From contig NZ_FOQY01000041.1 of the NCBI RefSeq assembly GCF_900113865.1, positions 1 through 63,554 on the forward strand: a stretch of 63,554 bases of DNA. The letters run 5' to 3'. Position numbers and translations under genes: made by a program. Each line of letters starts with the position of its first letter. Position 1 is the stretch's first letter. Shown here piece after piece: positions 7,301-15,585 of the stretch. This DNA is from Streptosporangium canum. Lineage in GTDB: Bacteria > Actinomycetota > Actinomycetes > Streptosporangiales > Streptosporangiaceae. The notes under the pieces were generated by a model, which had not been told where the DNA came from, made no database searches, and saw only the letters and a program-made list of their open reading frames with translations.

Positions 7301-8223
7301 TCGACCTCACGACCCCGGCTGGCGTCCTCCTCGGCCGCTGGGAAACCGGCTCTCCGGAGTGGCGGGCGGCCCGGGCCACCCGGCTCAGCGGATCCCGCAT
7401 GGCCGCCGTCCTCGGCCTCTCACCGTGGGAGTCCCCGTACTCCACCTGGTGCGAAATGGCCGACCTCGTCCAGCCCGACGAGCAGACAAAGGAGCAGTCC
7501 CGCGGCCACTACCTCGAGCCTGCGGTCGCGGCCTGGTTCGCTGACCAGCACCCGGAGCTCATGGTGGCCGAGGCTGGCACATACGTGCACGCCAACCGGC
7601 CGCAGCACCTGGCCAACCCCGACCGGCTGCTCGCTACCCCCGGCTCCAGCACGGCGGCTGCTTTGCTGGAAATCAAGACCGACGCCGACGGGTCCGGGTG
7701 GGGCAAGCCGGGCACCGACCAGATCCCCGTCTACTACCGCACGCAGGTGCAGTGGTACCTCGACGTCCTCGGCCTGGAACGCGCCTACATCGCCGTCTTG
7801 ACCGGGCGCCTGAACTTCGCCGAGTACGTCGTCGACTACGACCCGGCCGACGCCGCGCACATGCGTGGAGTGGCAGACGAGTTCCTGGACTCGCTGCTGT
7901 GGCGGGAGATGCCGGACCTTGACGCGCACACCGCGACGTACGAGACGGTCCGCAAGCTTCACCCGGACATCGACGGCGACGACGTCGACATCGACCCGGG
8001 CCTGGCTGCGGAGTTCATCGCCGCGACTGCGGACGCGAAGGGCGCCGAGGCCCGCGCTACGAAGGCGCGCACCGCGTTGGCCGCCGCGATGGGCACCGCG
8101 AAGCGGGCCCGGTGCGGCACTTACACGATCGCCACCCGGCAGGCCAAGGGCGGCGGCACGCCGTACCTGGTGGCCGGCCGCAAACTTCCCGACCCGATCG
8201 AGCTCATGGGAGCCGCCGCATGA
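7297..8223 (+). CDS. YqaJ-type phage recombination exonuclease
   Basis: 308 residues. Matches the YqaJ/lambda-exonuclease fold: SGSRMAAVLGLSPW (31-44), Glu74 in HYLEPAVAAWF, Asp109 in ANPDRLLA, the E-x-K pair Glu125/Lys127 in LLEIKT, and the YxxQVQWY segment (147-154). It should resect double-strand ends 5' to 3'. With the RecT protein encoded directly after it (ATGA overlap) it forms a two-component single-strand-annealing recombination system. Confidence 0.85.
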   Translation: MIDLTTPAGVLLGRWETGSPEWRAARATRLSGSRMAAVLGLSPWESPYSTWCEMADLVQPDEQTKEQSRGHYLEPAVAAWFADQHPELMVAEAGTYVHANRPQHLANPDRLLATPGSSTAAALLEIKTDADGSGWGKPGTDQIPVYYRTQVQWYLDVLGLERAYIAVLTGRLNFAEYVVDYDPADAAHMRGVADEFLDSLLWREMPDLDAHTATYETVRKLHPDIDGDDVDIDPGLAAEFIAATADAKGAEARATKARTALAAAMGTAKRARCGTYTIATRQAKGGGTPYLVAGRKLPDPIELMGAAA

Positions 8224-9140
8224 CCATCGACTTGCCCGCCAACCGCACCGACTCCCTGCCGGAGCGGATCCAGTACTCCCAGGCCCTCGCGGTCTCCAAT
8301 CTCCTGCCCACCCAGTACCGGGGGAAGCCGGAGAACGTCCTGTACGCCATCGAGTTCGGCCGCAGCCTCGGCATCGAGCCGATCGCCGCGATCACCGGCG
8401 TCCACATCATCGAGGGCAAGCCGTCCGCGTCGTCAGGCCTGATCTCGGCGCTGGTGCGCCGGGCCGGGCACCGGCTCCGCGTGTGGGTCGAGCGCGACGC
8501 CAACGGCACCCTGCTTGCCGCGATCGCCACGATCATCCGCAAGGACGACCCCGACTTCGAGTTCCGCTCCACCTGGACCATGGCTCGGGCGACCTCGGCT
8601 GGGCTGACGAACAAGAGCGTCTGGAAGAACTACCCGGAGGCGATGCTCAAGGCCCGCGCGGTCTCTGAGGTGGCGCGAGAGGCGTGTGAGGAGGAGCTAT
8701 CCGGTGTGGGCTACACGCCGGAGGAGCTCGGCGCGGAGGTGAACAGCGACGGGTCGGTGGTCGTGACGACCGCGCCGGCCCGGGCGAACCAGCCGGGCCA
8801 GACGATCCGCGACGCGGTCGCCCAGCCTGTCTCTGAGGTCGCGTCGACCGCGGCGCCGGAGCCGGTGGCCGAGGCCGAACGGATGATCAGCGGGCCGCAG
8901 CAGAAGAAGCTCGGCGCGCTGATGCGGGAGCACAACATCACGGACCGGGACACGGCGCTGGCGTTCGTCGCTGACGTCATTGGCCGCCCGGTCACCTCCC
9001 GCAACGAGCTGACCATGGCCGAGGCGGGCAAGGTCATCGACACGTTGGAGTCGGCGCCGCCGCCCACCGTCCCCGACGACGAGGTGGTCGACGGCGACAT
9101 CGTCGACGACACCCCCGACCAGTACAGCGAGGCATCCTGA
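8220..9140 (+). CDS. recT: RecT-family single-strand annealing protein
   Basis: 306 residues. The N-terminal two thirds carry RecT hallmarks (AIEFGRSLGIEPIAAITGV, then GKPSASSGLISALVRRAGH, and a later WKNYPEAMLKARAVSEVAR). The C-terminal 100 residues after the Ala/Pro linker (from about 215) form a separate helical module. It pairs with the upstream exonuclease. Confidence 0.85.
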   Translation: MTIDLPANRTDSLPERIQYSQALAVSNLLPTQYRGKPENVLYAIEFGRSLGIEPIAAITGVHIIEGKPSASSGLISALVRRAGHRLRVWVERDANGTLLAAIATIIRKDDPDFEFRSTWTMARATSAGLTNKSVWKNYPEAMLKARAVSEVAREACEEELSGVGYTPEELGAEVNSDGSVVVTTAPARANQPGQTIRDAVAQPVSEVASTAAPEPVAEAERMISGPQQKKLGALMREHNITDRDTALAFVADVIGRPVTSRNELTMAEAGKVIDTLESAPPPTVPDDEVVDGDIVDDTPDQYSEAS

Positions 9141-9544
9141 TGGCCCGCGAAGCCTACGACCGGGCCGCGGACGACTGGCGGCGTGTGGTCGACGCCGTCC
9201 GCCGGGCCGGCGGATCCGACGTCGCCCTGCCCGCCGGGCATCTGCAGCTGATTCTGCACGGCTACGAGCAGCTGCAGGCCGAGCGGGCGGCCGCGCTCGA
9301 GGTGCTCGGCGGCTGGCATCGGCAGGGGCTGGTCGACACCATCGCGGTGCTGCACATGCAGCGCGCGCTCGGCGTCATCAGCGAAGAGGTCTACGACGAG
9401 CAGGTGCGCGCCGCCCAGGGCCACCAGGCCGCCGCCGCTGATCGGTTCTTCGTCGACACCAGACGTGAGGGCTGCGTCGATCACATCCCGGTCGCCAACG
9501 GCTCCTGCCGGGAGTGCGCGCAGACGCAGGGGGTGGCGCTGTGA
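9140..9544 (+). CDS. Unknown early protein with CxxC-like end
   Basis: 134 residues, TGATG start overlap. Largely helical with a C-terminal segment containing CVDHIPVANGSCRECAQ, whose Cys/His spacing suggests a small zinc site. Function unknown; it lies between the recombinase and the proofreading-type exonuclease. Confidence 0.6.
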   Translation: MAREAYDRAADDWRRVVDAVRRAGGSDVALPAGHLQLILHGYEQLQAERAAALEVLGGWHRQGLVDTIAVLHMQRALGVISEEVYDEQVRAAQGHQAAAADRFFVDTRREGCVDHIPVANGSCRECAQTQGVAL

Positions 9545-10368
9545 CCGCCCCCTGGTATCTCGGAAGGCTCGCCCCGTTCGACCTCGAGACGACTGCTCCG
9601 AACCCGGAGGAGGCCCGGATTGTCGAGGCCTACGTCGGATACGTCGGAGGCGGCCTGGAGCCGATCGACCGGGAGCCGCTCCTCGTCGACCCCGGGATCG
9701 AGGTGCCGGCCGAAGCAACCGCGATCCACGGCTACACCACCGAACACCTGCGCGAGCACGGCGACCCGGCCGACGCCGGCGTGTACATCATCGCGACCGC
9801 GGTAGCGGACGCGATCCGCGCGCAGGTGCCGCTGGTCGGCCAGAACATCCGCTACGACCTCACAGTCCTGGAACGCGAACTGGCCCGGTACGAGTACCCG
9901 TCGCTGGCGGAACTGGCGGGCCGCCCGATCAGCCTGGTCATCGACACGCTCGTGCTGTCGAAGTACCTGGATCGGTGGCGTCGCCGTGTGTCGGCCGAGC
10001 AGGGCGCACACGTGCTGAAGACGACCGCGCAGGTGTTCGGCGTCTCCTGGGTGGACCAGGAGGCGCACGGCGCCCGCTACGACGCGCTGGTGGCGGCCCG
10101 GGTGGCGTGGCACATGGGGCGGATCGCTCACATGCCGCTGGCTCAGCGGCCTCGGGTGTTGTCGGGGCGTGATGACCGGCGGCACCTGTTCGACGACCTG
10201 GCGGTGGATCTGCCGACGCTGTTCGCCAATCAGAAGCGGTGGGCGGCGGAGCAGGCGGCCAGCTACCAGGAGTGGCTGCGGAGCCCGAAGGCGGGCGAGA
10301 AGCGCGACGTCAACGCGGTGATCTCCGGTGAGTGGCCGATCCAGGCCGCACCGGCCCTGACCCCCTGA
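9541..10368 (+). CDS. DEDDh 3'-5' exonuclease
   Basis: 275 residues, GTG start by GTGA overlap. Exo I is FDLETT (Asp14, Glu16), Exo II is QNIRYDLTVLE (Asp106), and Exo III is HGARYDA (His176, Asp181). All four metal ligands and the catalytic histidine are present, as in DNA polymerase III epsilon and RNase T proteins. It probably processes or proofreads phage DNA. The 80-residue C-terminal extension is unassigned. Confidence 0.85.
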   Translation: MTAPWYLGRLAPFDLETTAPNPEEARIVEAYVGYVGGGLEPIDREPLLVDPGIEVPAEATAIHGYTTEHLREHGDPADAGVYIIATAVADAIRAQVPLVGQNIRYDLTVLERELARYEYPSLAELAGRPISLVIDTLVLSKYLDRWRRRVSAEQGAHVLKTTAQVFGVSWVDQEAHGARYDALVAARVAWHMGRIAHMPLAQRPRVLSGRDDRRHLFDDLAVDLPTLFANQKRWAAEQAASYQEWLRSPKAGEKRDVNAVISGEWPIQAAPALTP

Positions 10369-10375
10369 AGCAAGC

Positions 10376-10401
10376 GGGCCCGCCGTGGCTGCGGCGGGCC
10401 C
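10376..10401 (+). terminator. GC hairpin between early genes
   Basis: Perfect 10-bp arms GGGCCCGCCG / CGGCGGGCCC with a six-base loop, without a T-run. It marks one of the few breaks in the early operon and probably attenuates transcription or processes the message. A similar hairpin precedes the second clamp gene. Confidence 0.5.
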
Positions 10402-10420
10402 CTCAGACCTGGAGAACAAC

Positions 10421-10795
10421 GTGCTCGACAACCCTACCGGCCACCCCGAACCGGCGGCCGATCCCGAAGAGTTCCGCCACGACACTCTCGCTCACCTGCG
10501 GAACTGCCTGGCTAAGGCGACCGCCCTGGCTGACCAGTACGCCACCCGCGGCGGCGAGGAGCGGGAGACCGCCCGCCAGCACCTGGCGAGGGCGGATCGA
10601 TTCGACGAACTGGCGGTGGAGGCCCGCCAGACGGTGGAGGAGTGGCAGGAGCTGATCGCGGTCGTGGAACGGCGCCGCGGACTGCTGGCGCCTGTGGAGG
10701 GGCTGGGGCTGCGCGCCGCAGTGCTGGGGCGGCCGCCGTATGAGGATCCGGCGCTGACCGGCGTCCACCCGCTGCTGAGCGAGGTGGAGTCGTGA
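10421..10795 (+). CDS. Unknown early helical protein
   Basis: 124 residues. GTG start chosen because CTGGAG lies six bases upstream, after the hairpin. The centre is a long amphipathic helix (HLARADRFDELAVEARQTV onward), possibly a coiled coil. Unrecognised. Confidence 0.55.
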   Translation: MLDNPTGHPEPAADPEEFRHDTLAHLRNCLAKATALADQYATRGGEERETARQHLARADRFDELAVEARQTVEEWQELIAVVERRRGLLAPVEGLGLRAAVLGRPPYEDPALTGVHPLLSEVES

Positions 10796-10974
10796 GCCGG
10801 GGTCAGCGTCGCAGCGGCGCCGTCTCCCGCGGCAGGGCTTCCGCCCGTCACGCTCGTCGCGGCTCGTTCACCGGCTGGGGCGGCCTGGCCTGGTTGGTGA
10901 CGGAGGCCGCGGCGCACCCGGTCATCGACGTGGCGATTACCCGTCCGGCTCTGGCCCGGGGCGGTGGCCGGTGA
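10792..10974 (+). CDS. Unknown basic 60-residue protein
   Basis: GTG start by GTGA overlap. The first 28 residues are strongly Arg/Ser/Gly-rich, and the rest has a hydrophobic stretch (WGGLAWLVTEAAAHP). Could be a small nucleic-acid-binding or membrane-peripheral peptide; no assignment. Confidence 0.45.
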   Translation: MSRGQRRSGAVSRGRASARHARRGSFTGWGGLAWLVTEAAAHPVIDVAITRPALARGGGR

Positions 10975-11051
10975 GCGTCTTCGAGGTCGCGTTCTGGGCG
11001 GCCGTGCTGGTCTGCCGTTTCCTTCTCTTCCGCCGTGGAGGCACCCGATGA
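10971..11051 (+). CDS. 26-residue membrane peptide
   Basis: GTG start inside a GTGA overlap and stop inside the ATGA overlap with the next gene, so it fills the space exactly. It encodes VSVFEVAFWAAVLVCRFLLF and a basic end, i.e. one hydrophobic span. Its reality rests on the double overlap only. Confidence 0.4.
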   Translation: MSVFEVAFWAAVLVCRFLLFRRGGTR

Positions 11052-11800
11052 GCACCCCCCTGACCCCGCCCACCCCCGAGGACGTCGCCACGATGGCGTC
11101 CGACGCGCTCCACATCTACGGCTGGGACCTGTCGCAAGACGGCAACGTCGTGGAGATCGGCATCGGACCGTTCGGTGCCGATGACAAGCCGCTGCTGCCC
11201 GGGATGAACTTCCAGGCGCACGTCTTCCAGGTCCCTCCGGCGCCGCCGATTGCGGCCGAGGGCGTCGATCTCGACGTCGACGTCGCCCGCGAACTCGCCT
11301 ACACCAGCATCGGGAAGACCTTCGAGGGCTGGACGGTCGTCGAGCGCGAGGACATCGATACCTCTCGCTGGGAGTCCCATCACTGGCTGGTCATCCGCAG
11401 CGAGGCGGGCGAGCACTTCGGCGCCACCTACAGCAAGGGCCTGACCGAGTACCAGGACACTCGCCCGTGGGAGTGCGACACCATCGCCTGCTTCGAGCCG
11501 ATCGCTCGTCAGACGCGGGTCGTCCAGGTCCACGAGTGGGTCACCCGTGCCGACCTGATCAAGCTGCACGAGTACGACGAACTAATCTTCGGCGGCGTCT
11601 ACTGCACGCACTGCACGCCGGACGACTGCGCCGACGCAGACGACAACGTCATGTGGCCGTGCCCGCCGCTGCGCGCCGCCGGGGTGACCGACGACGAGGC
11701 CATCGAGATCATCACCGCGCGCCGTGCGGCGATCGAGAAGGCCCATCGCGCTTCCGCTGCTCAGGGAGAGGCAAAGACCGCTGGGGGCGACCGTGGCTGA
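11048..11800 (+). CDS. Unknown early protein with Cys-rich segment
   Basis: 250 residues, ATGA overlap. Acidic and mostly alpha/beta; a segment VYCTHCTPDDC with a later WPCPPL suggests a zinc knuckle around residue 195-220. I recognise no family. It ends at a CCGTGGCTGA junction. Confidence 0.65.
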   Translation: MSTPLTPPTPEDVATMASDALHIYGWDLSQDGNVVEIGIGPFGADDKPLLPGMNFQAHVFQVPPAPPIAAEGVDLDVDVARELAYTSIGKTFEGWTVVEREDIDTSRWESHHWLVIRSEAGEHFGATYSKGLTEYQDTRPWECDTIACFEPIARQTRVVQVHEWVTRADLIKLHEYDELIFGGVYCTHCTPDDCADADDNVMWPCPPLRAAGVTDDEAIEIITARRAAIEKAHRASAAQGEAKTAGGDRG

Positions 11801-12179
11801 GCCGATCACCCCTGACCAGCTCGCCGCCATCAAGGCCCGGGCGTACACAACCGCCGATGGACGCGAGTTCGTGTTCGTCCACGAGATCACCGAAGCGCTC
11901 GGCACCTCGGCAGGGGAGCAGGCGCACTGCTCGGACCCCATCGAGTGCGGTCACGAGGCGGCGCTAGGACAGGCCGAGGCCGAGCGGGACGAGCTGCGCG
12001 CGCTCCTCGAGCGTCTCATCCCCGCCGCCCATGACGGCGACTCGACTCTGTGTCGGGAGCGTGCGGCCCGGCAAGAGGCTCTGAGCCCCTGCCAGCGGAG
12101 CCCTGCGGCGTACGACGACGAGTGCCCGGCATGCGAGGCCCTCGCCGTGCTTCACCCCGAGGCGGCGCCCGGTGCGTAA
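11793..12179 (+). CDS. Unknown early protein
   Basis: 128 residues; GTG start in the GTGGCTGA overlap. The N-terminal part is a short alpha/beta unit; the C-terminal half has several Cys residues (CSDPIECG, CQRSPAAYDDECPACEA), perhaps metal-binding. Unrecognised. Confidence 0.6.
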   Translation: MAEPITPDQLAAIKARAYTTADGREFVFVHEITEALGTSAGEQAHCSDPIECGHEAALGQAEAERDELRALLERLIPAAHDGDSTLCRERAARQEALSPCQRSPAAYDDECPACEALAVLHPEAAPGA

Positions 12180-12423
12180 CCGCCTGCCGCTGGCCGCGGC
12201 CGCCGCCACCGGGTTCTTCCCCGGCATCGCCATCCACCAGCTCATCGCTGGAAGCCGCACCGCCGGCGGCCTGCTGATCGTGTCGGCGGTGCTGGCCGCC
12301 CTGTGGTGGTCGGCGGAACGCCGCGCCGCCACCCGCCGCCCGGACCGCGTCGACCAGCTCATTGAGCAGGCCCTCGCCGAGACCCGCGACCAGCAGTGGC
12401 TGCGCGACGGGAGACGGCCATGA
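12172..12423 (+). CDS. Small membrane protein
   Basis: 83 residues. GTG start overlapping the previous TAA by 8 nt. Two hydrophobic stretches (LPLAAAAATGFFPGIAI and GGLLIVSAVLAALWW) are followed by a charged cytosolic tail. Function unknown. Confidence 0.6.
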   Translation: MRNRLPLAAAAATGFFPGIAIHQLIAGSRTAGGLLIVSAVLAALWWSAERRAATRRPDRVDQLIEQALAETRDQQWLRDGRRP

Positions 12424-12545
12424 CCGACCCGAAACCCGCCCTGGACGACGTCGACGCCGAACTCGCCCTCGTCGAAGCCCGAGCACTCGCCGACCAGCTG
12501 CCCGTCGCCGACGGCCTCGACACGATCCGCAGGAGGACCCGGTGA
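12420..12545 (+). CDS. 41-residue acidic peptide
   Basis: Begins with ATGA overlap and ends in GTGA overlap, which is the main support. The sequence is acidic and helical (DDVDAELALVEARALADQ). No function can be suggested. Confidence 0.4.
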   Translation: MTDPKPALDDVDAELALVEARALADQLPVADGLDTIRRRTR

Positions 12546-12736
12546 GCATCGCCACCTACCTGTACAGCGTCGTCACCGTCCTCGCCGCCGGCACCGCCAT
12601 CTGGGCCGTCCAAGCCCGCTCCCTCTGGGGTGCCGCCCTCGCCGTCGCCGTCCTCCTGGCGGCGGCGGCCTGCACCGCCTACACCCTCCGCCCCGCCGAG
12701 CCCGTCCGGGCTCCCGCCGCCGTCCTGGAGGCCTGA
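12542..12736 (+). CDS. Small two-span membrane protein
   Basis: 64 residues with GTG start by GTGA overlap. Two hydrophobic spans (TYLYSVVTVLAAGTAIWAV and GAALAVAVLLAAAACTAY) and a Pro-rich end. Unknown role; the second membrane protein in this short stretch. Confidence 0.55.
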   Translation: MSIATYLYSVVTVLAAGTAIWAVQARSLWGAALAVAVLLAAAACTAYTLRPAEPVRAPAAVLEA

Positions 12737-12737
12737 C

Positions 12738-13328
12738 ATGACCGCCCTGACCTCCGCCGGGCCCGACCTTCCCCCGGGCCCTGCGGGCACCACACCCCGC
12801 GTCTACGGCCTCGATCTCTCATTGACCGGCACAGGCATCGCCTCCTCGAGCGGCTGGTGCGACGTCATCGGCGCTGGAGGCATCACCACCCTGCCGCTCG
12901 CCGAACGCGACGCCGCCATCCAGCACCTCACCAACGGAATCGTCGACTTCATCGGCCCCGACGCGCACCTCGTCGTCATCGAAGCCCCCGCCTACTCCCG
13001 CCGCGGCGGCGGCGCCCACGAACGCGCAGGCCTGTGGTGGCGGGTCGTCCACCGCCTCCTCGCCTGGGAAGTCCCCGTCGTCGAGGTCCTCCCGAACCTG
13101 CGCTCCGCCTACGCCACCGGCAAAGCACGCGCAGCCAAGACCGAGGTCGTCGACGCTGTTGCCCGCCGGTGGCCGACGTGGCAGACCGCGGGCAACGACA
13201 ACGCGGCCGACGCGGTCGCACTGATGGCGATGGGCCTCGATCACCTCGGCGCGCCGCTGTGCCCGATGCCGGTGAAGCATCGCGACGCGCTCGCCAAGGT
13301 CGCCTGGCCCGAGGCGGTGGCGGTATGA
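12738..13328 (+). CDS. RuvC-like Holliday junction resolvase
   Basis: 196 residues. RNase H-like fold with the four-acid pattern of RuvC: Asp26 in VYGLDLSLTGTGIA, Glu82 in HLVVIEAPAYS, and Asp154/Asp158 in GNDNAADAVALM. The Gly/Arg loop RRGGGAHERAG fits the DNA-contact region. It would resolve branched intermediates before packaging and so complements the exonuclease/RecT pair. Confidence 0.85.
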   Translation: MTALTSAGPDLPPGPAGTTPRVYGLDLSLTGTGIASSSGWCDVIGAGGITTLPLAERDAAIQHLTNGIVDFIGPDAHLVVIEAPAYSRRGGGAHERAGLWWRVVHRLLAWEVPVVEVLPNLRSAYATGKARAAKTEVVDAVARRWPTWQTAGNDNAADAVALMAMGLDHLGAPLCPMPVKHRDALAKVAWPEAVAV

Positions 13329-13762
13329 CTCCGGGCGAGGCCGCCTGGGTCCGCGAGCACGCGTGGACCGCCGGCATGCGGAAGACCCACCGGGAGGTGC
13401 CCGGCTACTACACCCATTGCGCCTGCCAGTACGGCGGAGGCCCCTGCTCTGGCCGCCTCCCACAGCACGACACCTGCCACATCGGCGTGCCGCTCCCCAT
13501 GCCGGAATGCCACATCAGCACCCGGCACGGCGGCGTCGCCGCGTTCACCACGCCCTACCGGCACCCGAGCGCCTCGGCCACCGGCTGGCACTACACCACC
13601 GCCGCCCAGGTGTGGCTCGCCGACCGGCGATGCGCCTGGTGGTGCCGCTGCGACTGCAGACACCCCCACGTCCCCGGGCACGCACCCGAGAAGAACCCGG
13701 CCCGCCCGATCCGCTACGAGGCCGTCGAACTGCCCGGCCTTGACCTCGTGGGGGTGCGCTAA
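13325..13762 (+). CDS. Cys-rich protein, DUF6248-like
   Basis: 145 residues, ATGA overlap. The pattern EHAWTAGMRKTHREVPGYY then CACQYG, with later HDTCH and WWCRCDCRHPH, resembles streptomycete DUF6248-type proteins as I remember them. Many Cys/His suggest zinc binding. Molecular function unknown; family name held loosely. Confidence 0.6.
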   Translation: MTPGEAAWVREHAWTAGMRKTHREVPGYYTHCACQYGGGPCSGRLPQHDTCHIGVPLPMPECHISTRHGGVAAFTTPYRHPSASATGWHYTTAAQVWLADRRCAWWCRCDCRHPHVPGHAPEKNPARPIRYEAVELPGLDLVGVR

Positions 13763-14109
13763 TGGCTCGCCCCCACATCATCTGTGCCTGCTGCGGCCGG
13801 TCCGGCCGCATCGACGTCAACGGGTGGGTCGACGCCTGCGCCAAGCGCTGGCGCAAAGCGGGACGACCCACCGAAGGGCCACCACGCCCACGTTCGGTCA
13901 CGCCCAAGTTGGCCCGTCTTCAGGGCATCTGGTTACCCGTCACAGACCGCATCCAGGTTCGTGTCCGCCGCGTTGGCCACCTGCGTGCCCGCGGTATCCC
14001 CATCCAGGTGATCGCCCGCGACTTCGGGGTGTGCGAGCGAACCATCGAACGCTACGCCGCCGCCCACCGCCACCTCACCTCCCAGACCCAGCAGAAAGCC
14101 GCCGCCTGA
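13762..14109 (+). CDS. Small zinc/helix-turn-helix DNA-binding protein
   Basis: 115 residues, TAATG overlap. It begins with a CACC zinc-like knuckle and C-A-K-R-W, and ends with a helix-turn-helix (LRARGIPIQVIARDFGVCERTIERY, about 72-96) of the kind seen in small phage regulators. Directly precedes the ParB-like gene and could be its partner or an early regulator. Confidence 0.65.
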   Translation: MARPHIICACCGRSGRIDVNGWVDACAKRWRKAGRPTEGPPRPRSVTPKLARLQGIWLPVTDRIQVRVRRVGHLRARGIPIQVIARDFGVCERTIERYAAAHRHLTSQTQQKAAA

Positions 14110-15236
14110 TGACCACCACGATCGTGCGCCCGGACATGTCCAAGGTCCTCGCACTCCTCGCCGCCGGCCACCCCACCCACAAAGCCGCCGAGATCACCGG
14201 CTGGCCCATCGCCCACATCAACGCGATCATCAATGGCCAGAAGGGCTGGCTGATCGACAAGAACGGCCGCGTCTACGACCCCAGCAAGCCCCAGTACAAG
14301 GTGCAGCTGCCCGACGACGTCCCCGTCGATGACCTGGTCTGGGCCCGCAACCTTCTCAACGGCGCACCGCGCAGCATCCAATTCAAGGAGGCAACCCCCG
14401 CGGTCAGTCCGGCGCCCGCGAAGCCGACGGCGCCGCCTGTGGTCCGTCCGCCGGCCCCGCCCGCCAAGCCGGTGAAGGGCGCGGCCGCCATCGACGGGCC
14501 GCTCACCACCGACCTGCCCCTCACCTGCCTCCACGACCACCCAGGCAACGTCCGCGCCGACATCGGCGACATCACCGAGCTCGCCGCCAGCATCCGCGCC
14601 CACGGCCTCCTCCAGCCGCTCACCGTCCGCCCCCACCCCACCCTGTCCGACCAGTACCAGCTGCTCGCCGGACACCGCCGCGCCGCCGCCGCCCGTGCTG
14701 CCGGCCTGGAGCGGGTGCCCGCCGTCATCCGCTACGACGTCACCGACGCCATCGCCATCGAAGTGATGCTCGTTGAGAACGTCCAGAGGAAAAACCTCAA
14801 CCCCATGGAGAAAGCCGAAGCCGTCGGCAAACTCCGCACCCAGGGCTACAGCAACGTCCGCATCTCCACCCGCACCGGCATCCCCGAGGGCACCATCTCC
14901 GGCCTCCTCGCCCTCCTGGAGCTCGACGACGCCTCCAAGGAACGCGTCCGATCCGGCGAGCTGGGAGTGACCGACGCCGTCGCCGCGGTTCGCCGCCTGA
15001 GGAAGAAGGCCCGAGAAGCCCGCGCCGCCGGGTCCGCGATTCAGCCATGGGCGTGGGAGCCGGACCACCTGACCAAGACCCACCAGCTCGCGAAGAAAGC
15101 CGCGAAGTTGTGCGTGGCGCGCGAGCACAACGCTCGCCGGCGCATCGGGCAGATCGCGTGCGGCCAGTGCTGGGAGACCGTCATCCGCGCCGACGAGCGC
15201 GTCGTCATCGCCACCGAGCAGGGGAGCGGGTCGTGA
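14109..15236 (+). CDS. ParB-like nuclease/partition-domain protein
   Basis: 375 residues. N-terminal helix-turn-helix (KAAEITGWPIAHINAIIN), a Pro-rich linker, then a ParB N-domain (about 135-220) with box LAASIRAHGLLQPLTVR and AGHRRAAAARAAG, a central helix-turn-helix (VRISTRTGIPEGTISGLLAL), and a C-terminal Cys-pair tail (CVAREH and ACGQCW). No ParA is encoded nearby. It may aid replication or phage DNA maintenance; ParB folds in phages are also CTPases or nucleases. Confidence 0.8.
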   Translation: MTTTIVRPDMSKVLALLAAGHPTHKAAEITGWPIAHINAIINGQKGWLIDKNGRVYDPSKPQYKVQLPDDVPVDDLVWARNLLNGAPRSIQFKEATPAVSPAPAKPTAPPVVRPPAPPAKPVKGAAAIDGPLTTDLPLTCLHDHPGNVRADIGDITELAASIRAHGLLQPLTVRPHPTLSDQYQLLAGHRRAAAARAAGLERVPAVIRYDVTDAIAIEVMLVENVQRKNLNPMEKAEAVGKLRTQGYSNVRISTRTGIPEGTISGLLALLELDDASKERVRSGELGVTDAVAAVRRLRKKAREARAAGSAIQPWAWEPDHLTKTHQLAKKAAKLCVAREHNARRRIGQIACGQCWETVIRADERVVIATEQGSGS

Positions 15237-15484
15237 ACCGCGAAGACCTGGCCGGATGCAAACGAGAAGACCCAGAACTGTTCTTCCCGATCTCCTACAC
15301 CGGCGCCGCCCGGCAGATCGAGGTCGCGAAGGGCGTATGCGGGCGCTGCCCAATCGCCTCCGCCTGCCTGCGCTACGCCCTCGACAACCCGGAGCGGGCC
15401 TCCGACGGCATCTGGGGCGGCACGACACCCCGAGAACGGCGAGCCCTCCGCAGCGCGCAACCGGCGCTCGAGGAAGCCATCTGA
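15233..15484 (+). CDS. WhiB-family iron-sulfur regulator
   Basis: 83 residues with GTG start by GTGA overlap. The four cluster ligands are Cys9, Cys36, Cys39 and Cys45 (C-x2-C-x5-C), and the DGIWGG turn (58-63) follows with a basic tail, the canonical WhiB layout. Phage WhiBs can bind the host sigma factor region and redirect transcription. Here it is inside the early operon, so it should act after induction. Confidence 0.9.
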   Translation: MNREDLAGCKREDPELFFPISYTGAARQIEVAKGVCGRCPIASACLRYALDNPERASDGIWGGTTPRERRALRSAQPALEEAI

Positions 15485-15585
15485 TGGCCACCCCCGCCCG
15501 GGACGACCAGACGCCGCCCTGCATCCCCGGCCAGATGGCCATCGACGACCTTGACGAGGAAACCCCCGATGAAACTCACGATTGA
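15484..15585 (+). CDS. 33-residue acidic peptide
   Basis: TGATG overlap at the start; it runs 17 bases into the clamp gene. Acidic tail (IDDLDEETPDETHD). Its main role may be translational coupling to dnaN. Confidence 0.4.
   Translation: MATPARDDQTPPCIPGQMAIDDLDEETPDETHD

Noticed and set aside
9481..10485. Leftward 334-codon frame opposite the DEDDh exonuclease
   Set aside because: Shadow frame; the rightward gene has all exonuclease motifs.
14052..15542. Long leftward open frame (496 codons) opposite the ParB-like and WhiB genes
   Set aside because: It is a shadow of the rightward genes: low-complexity Gly/Val/Asp-rich translation, no domain, no ribosome site, and the forward genes have clear families.
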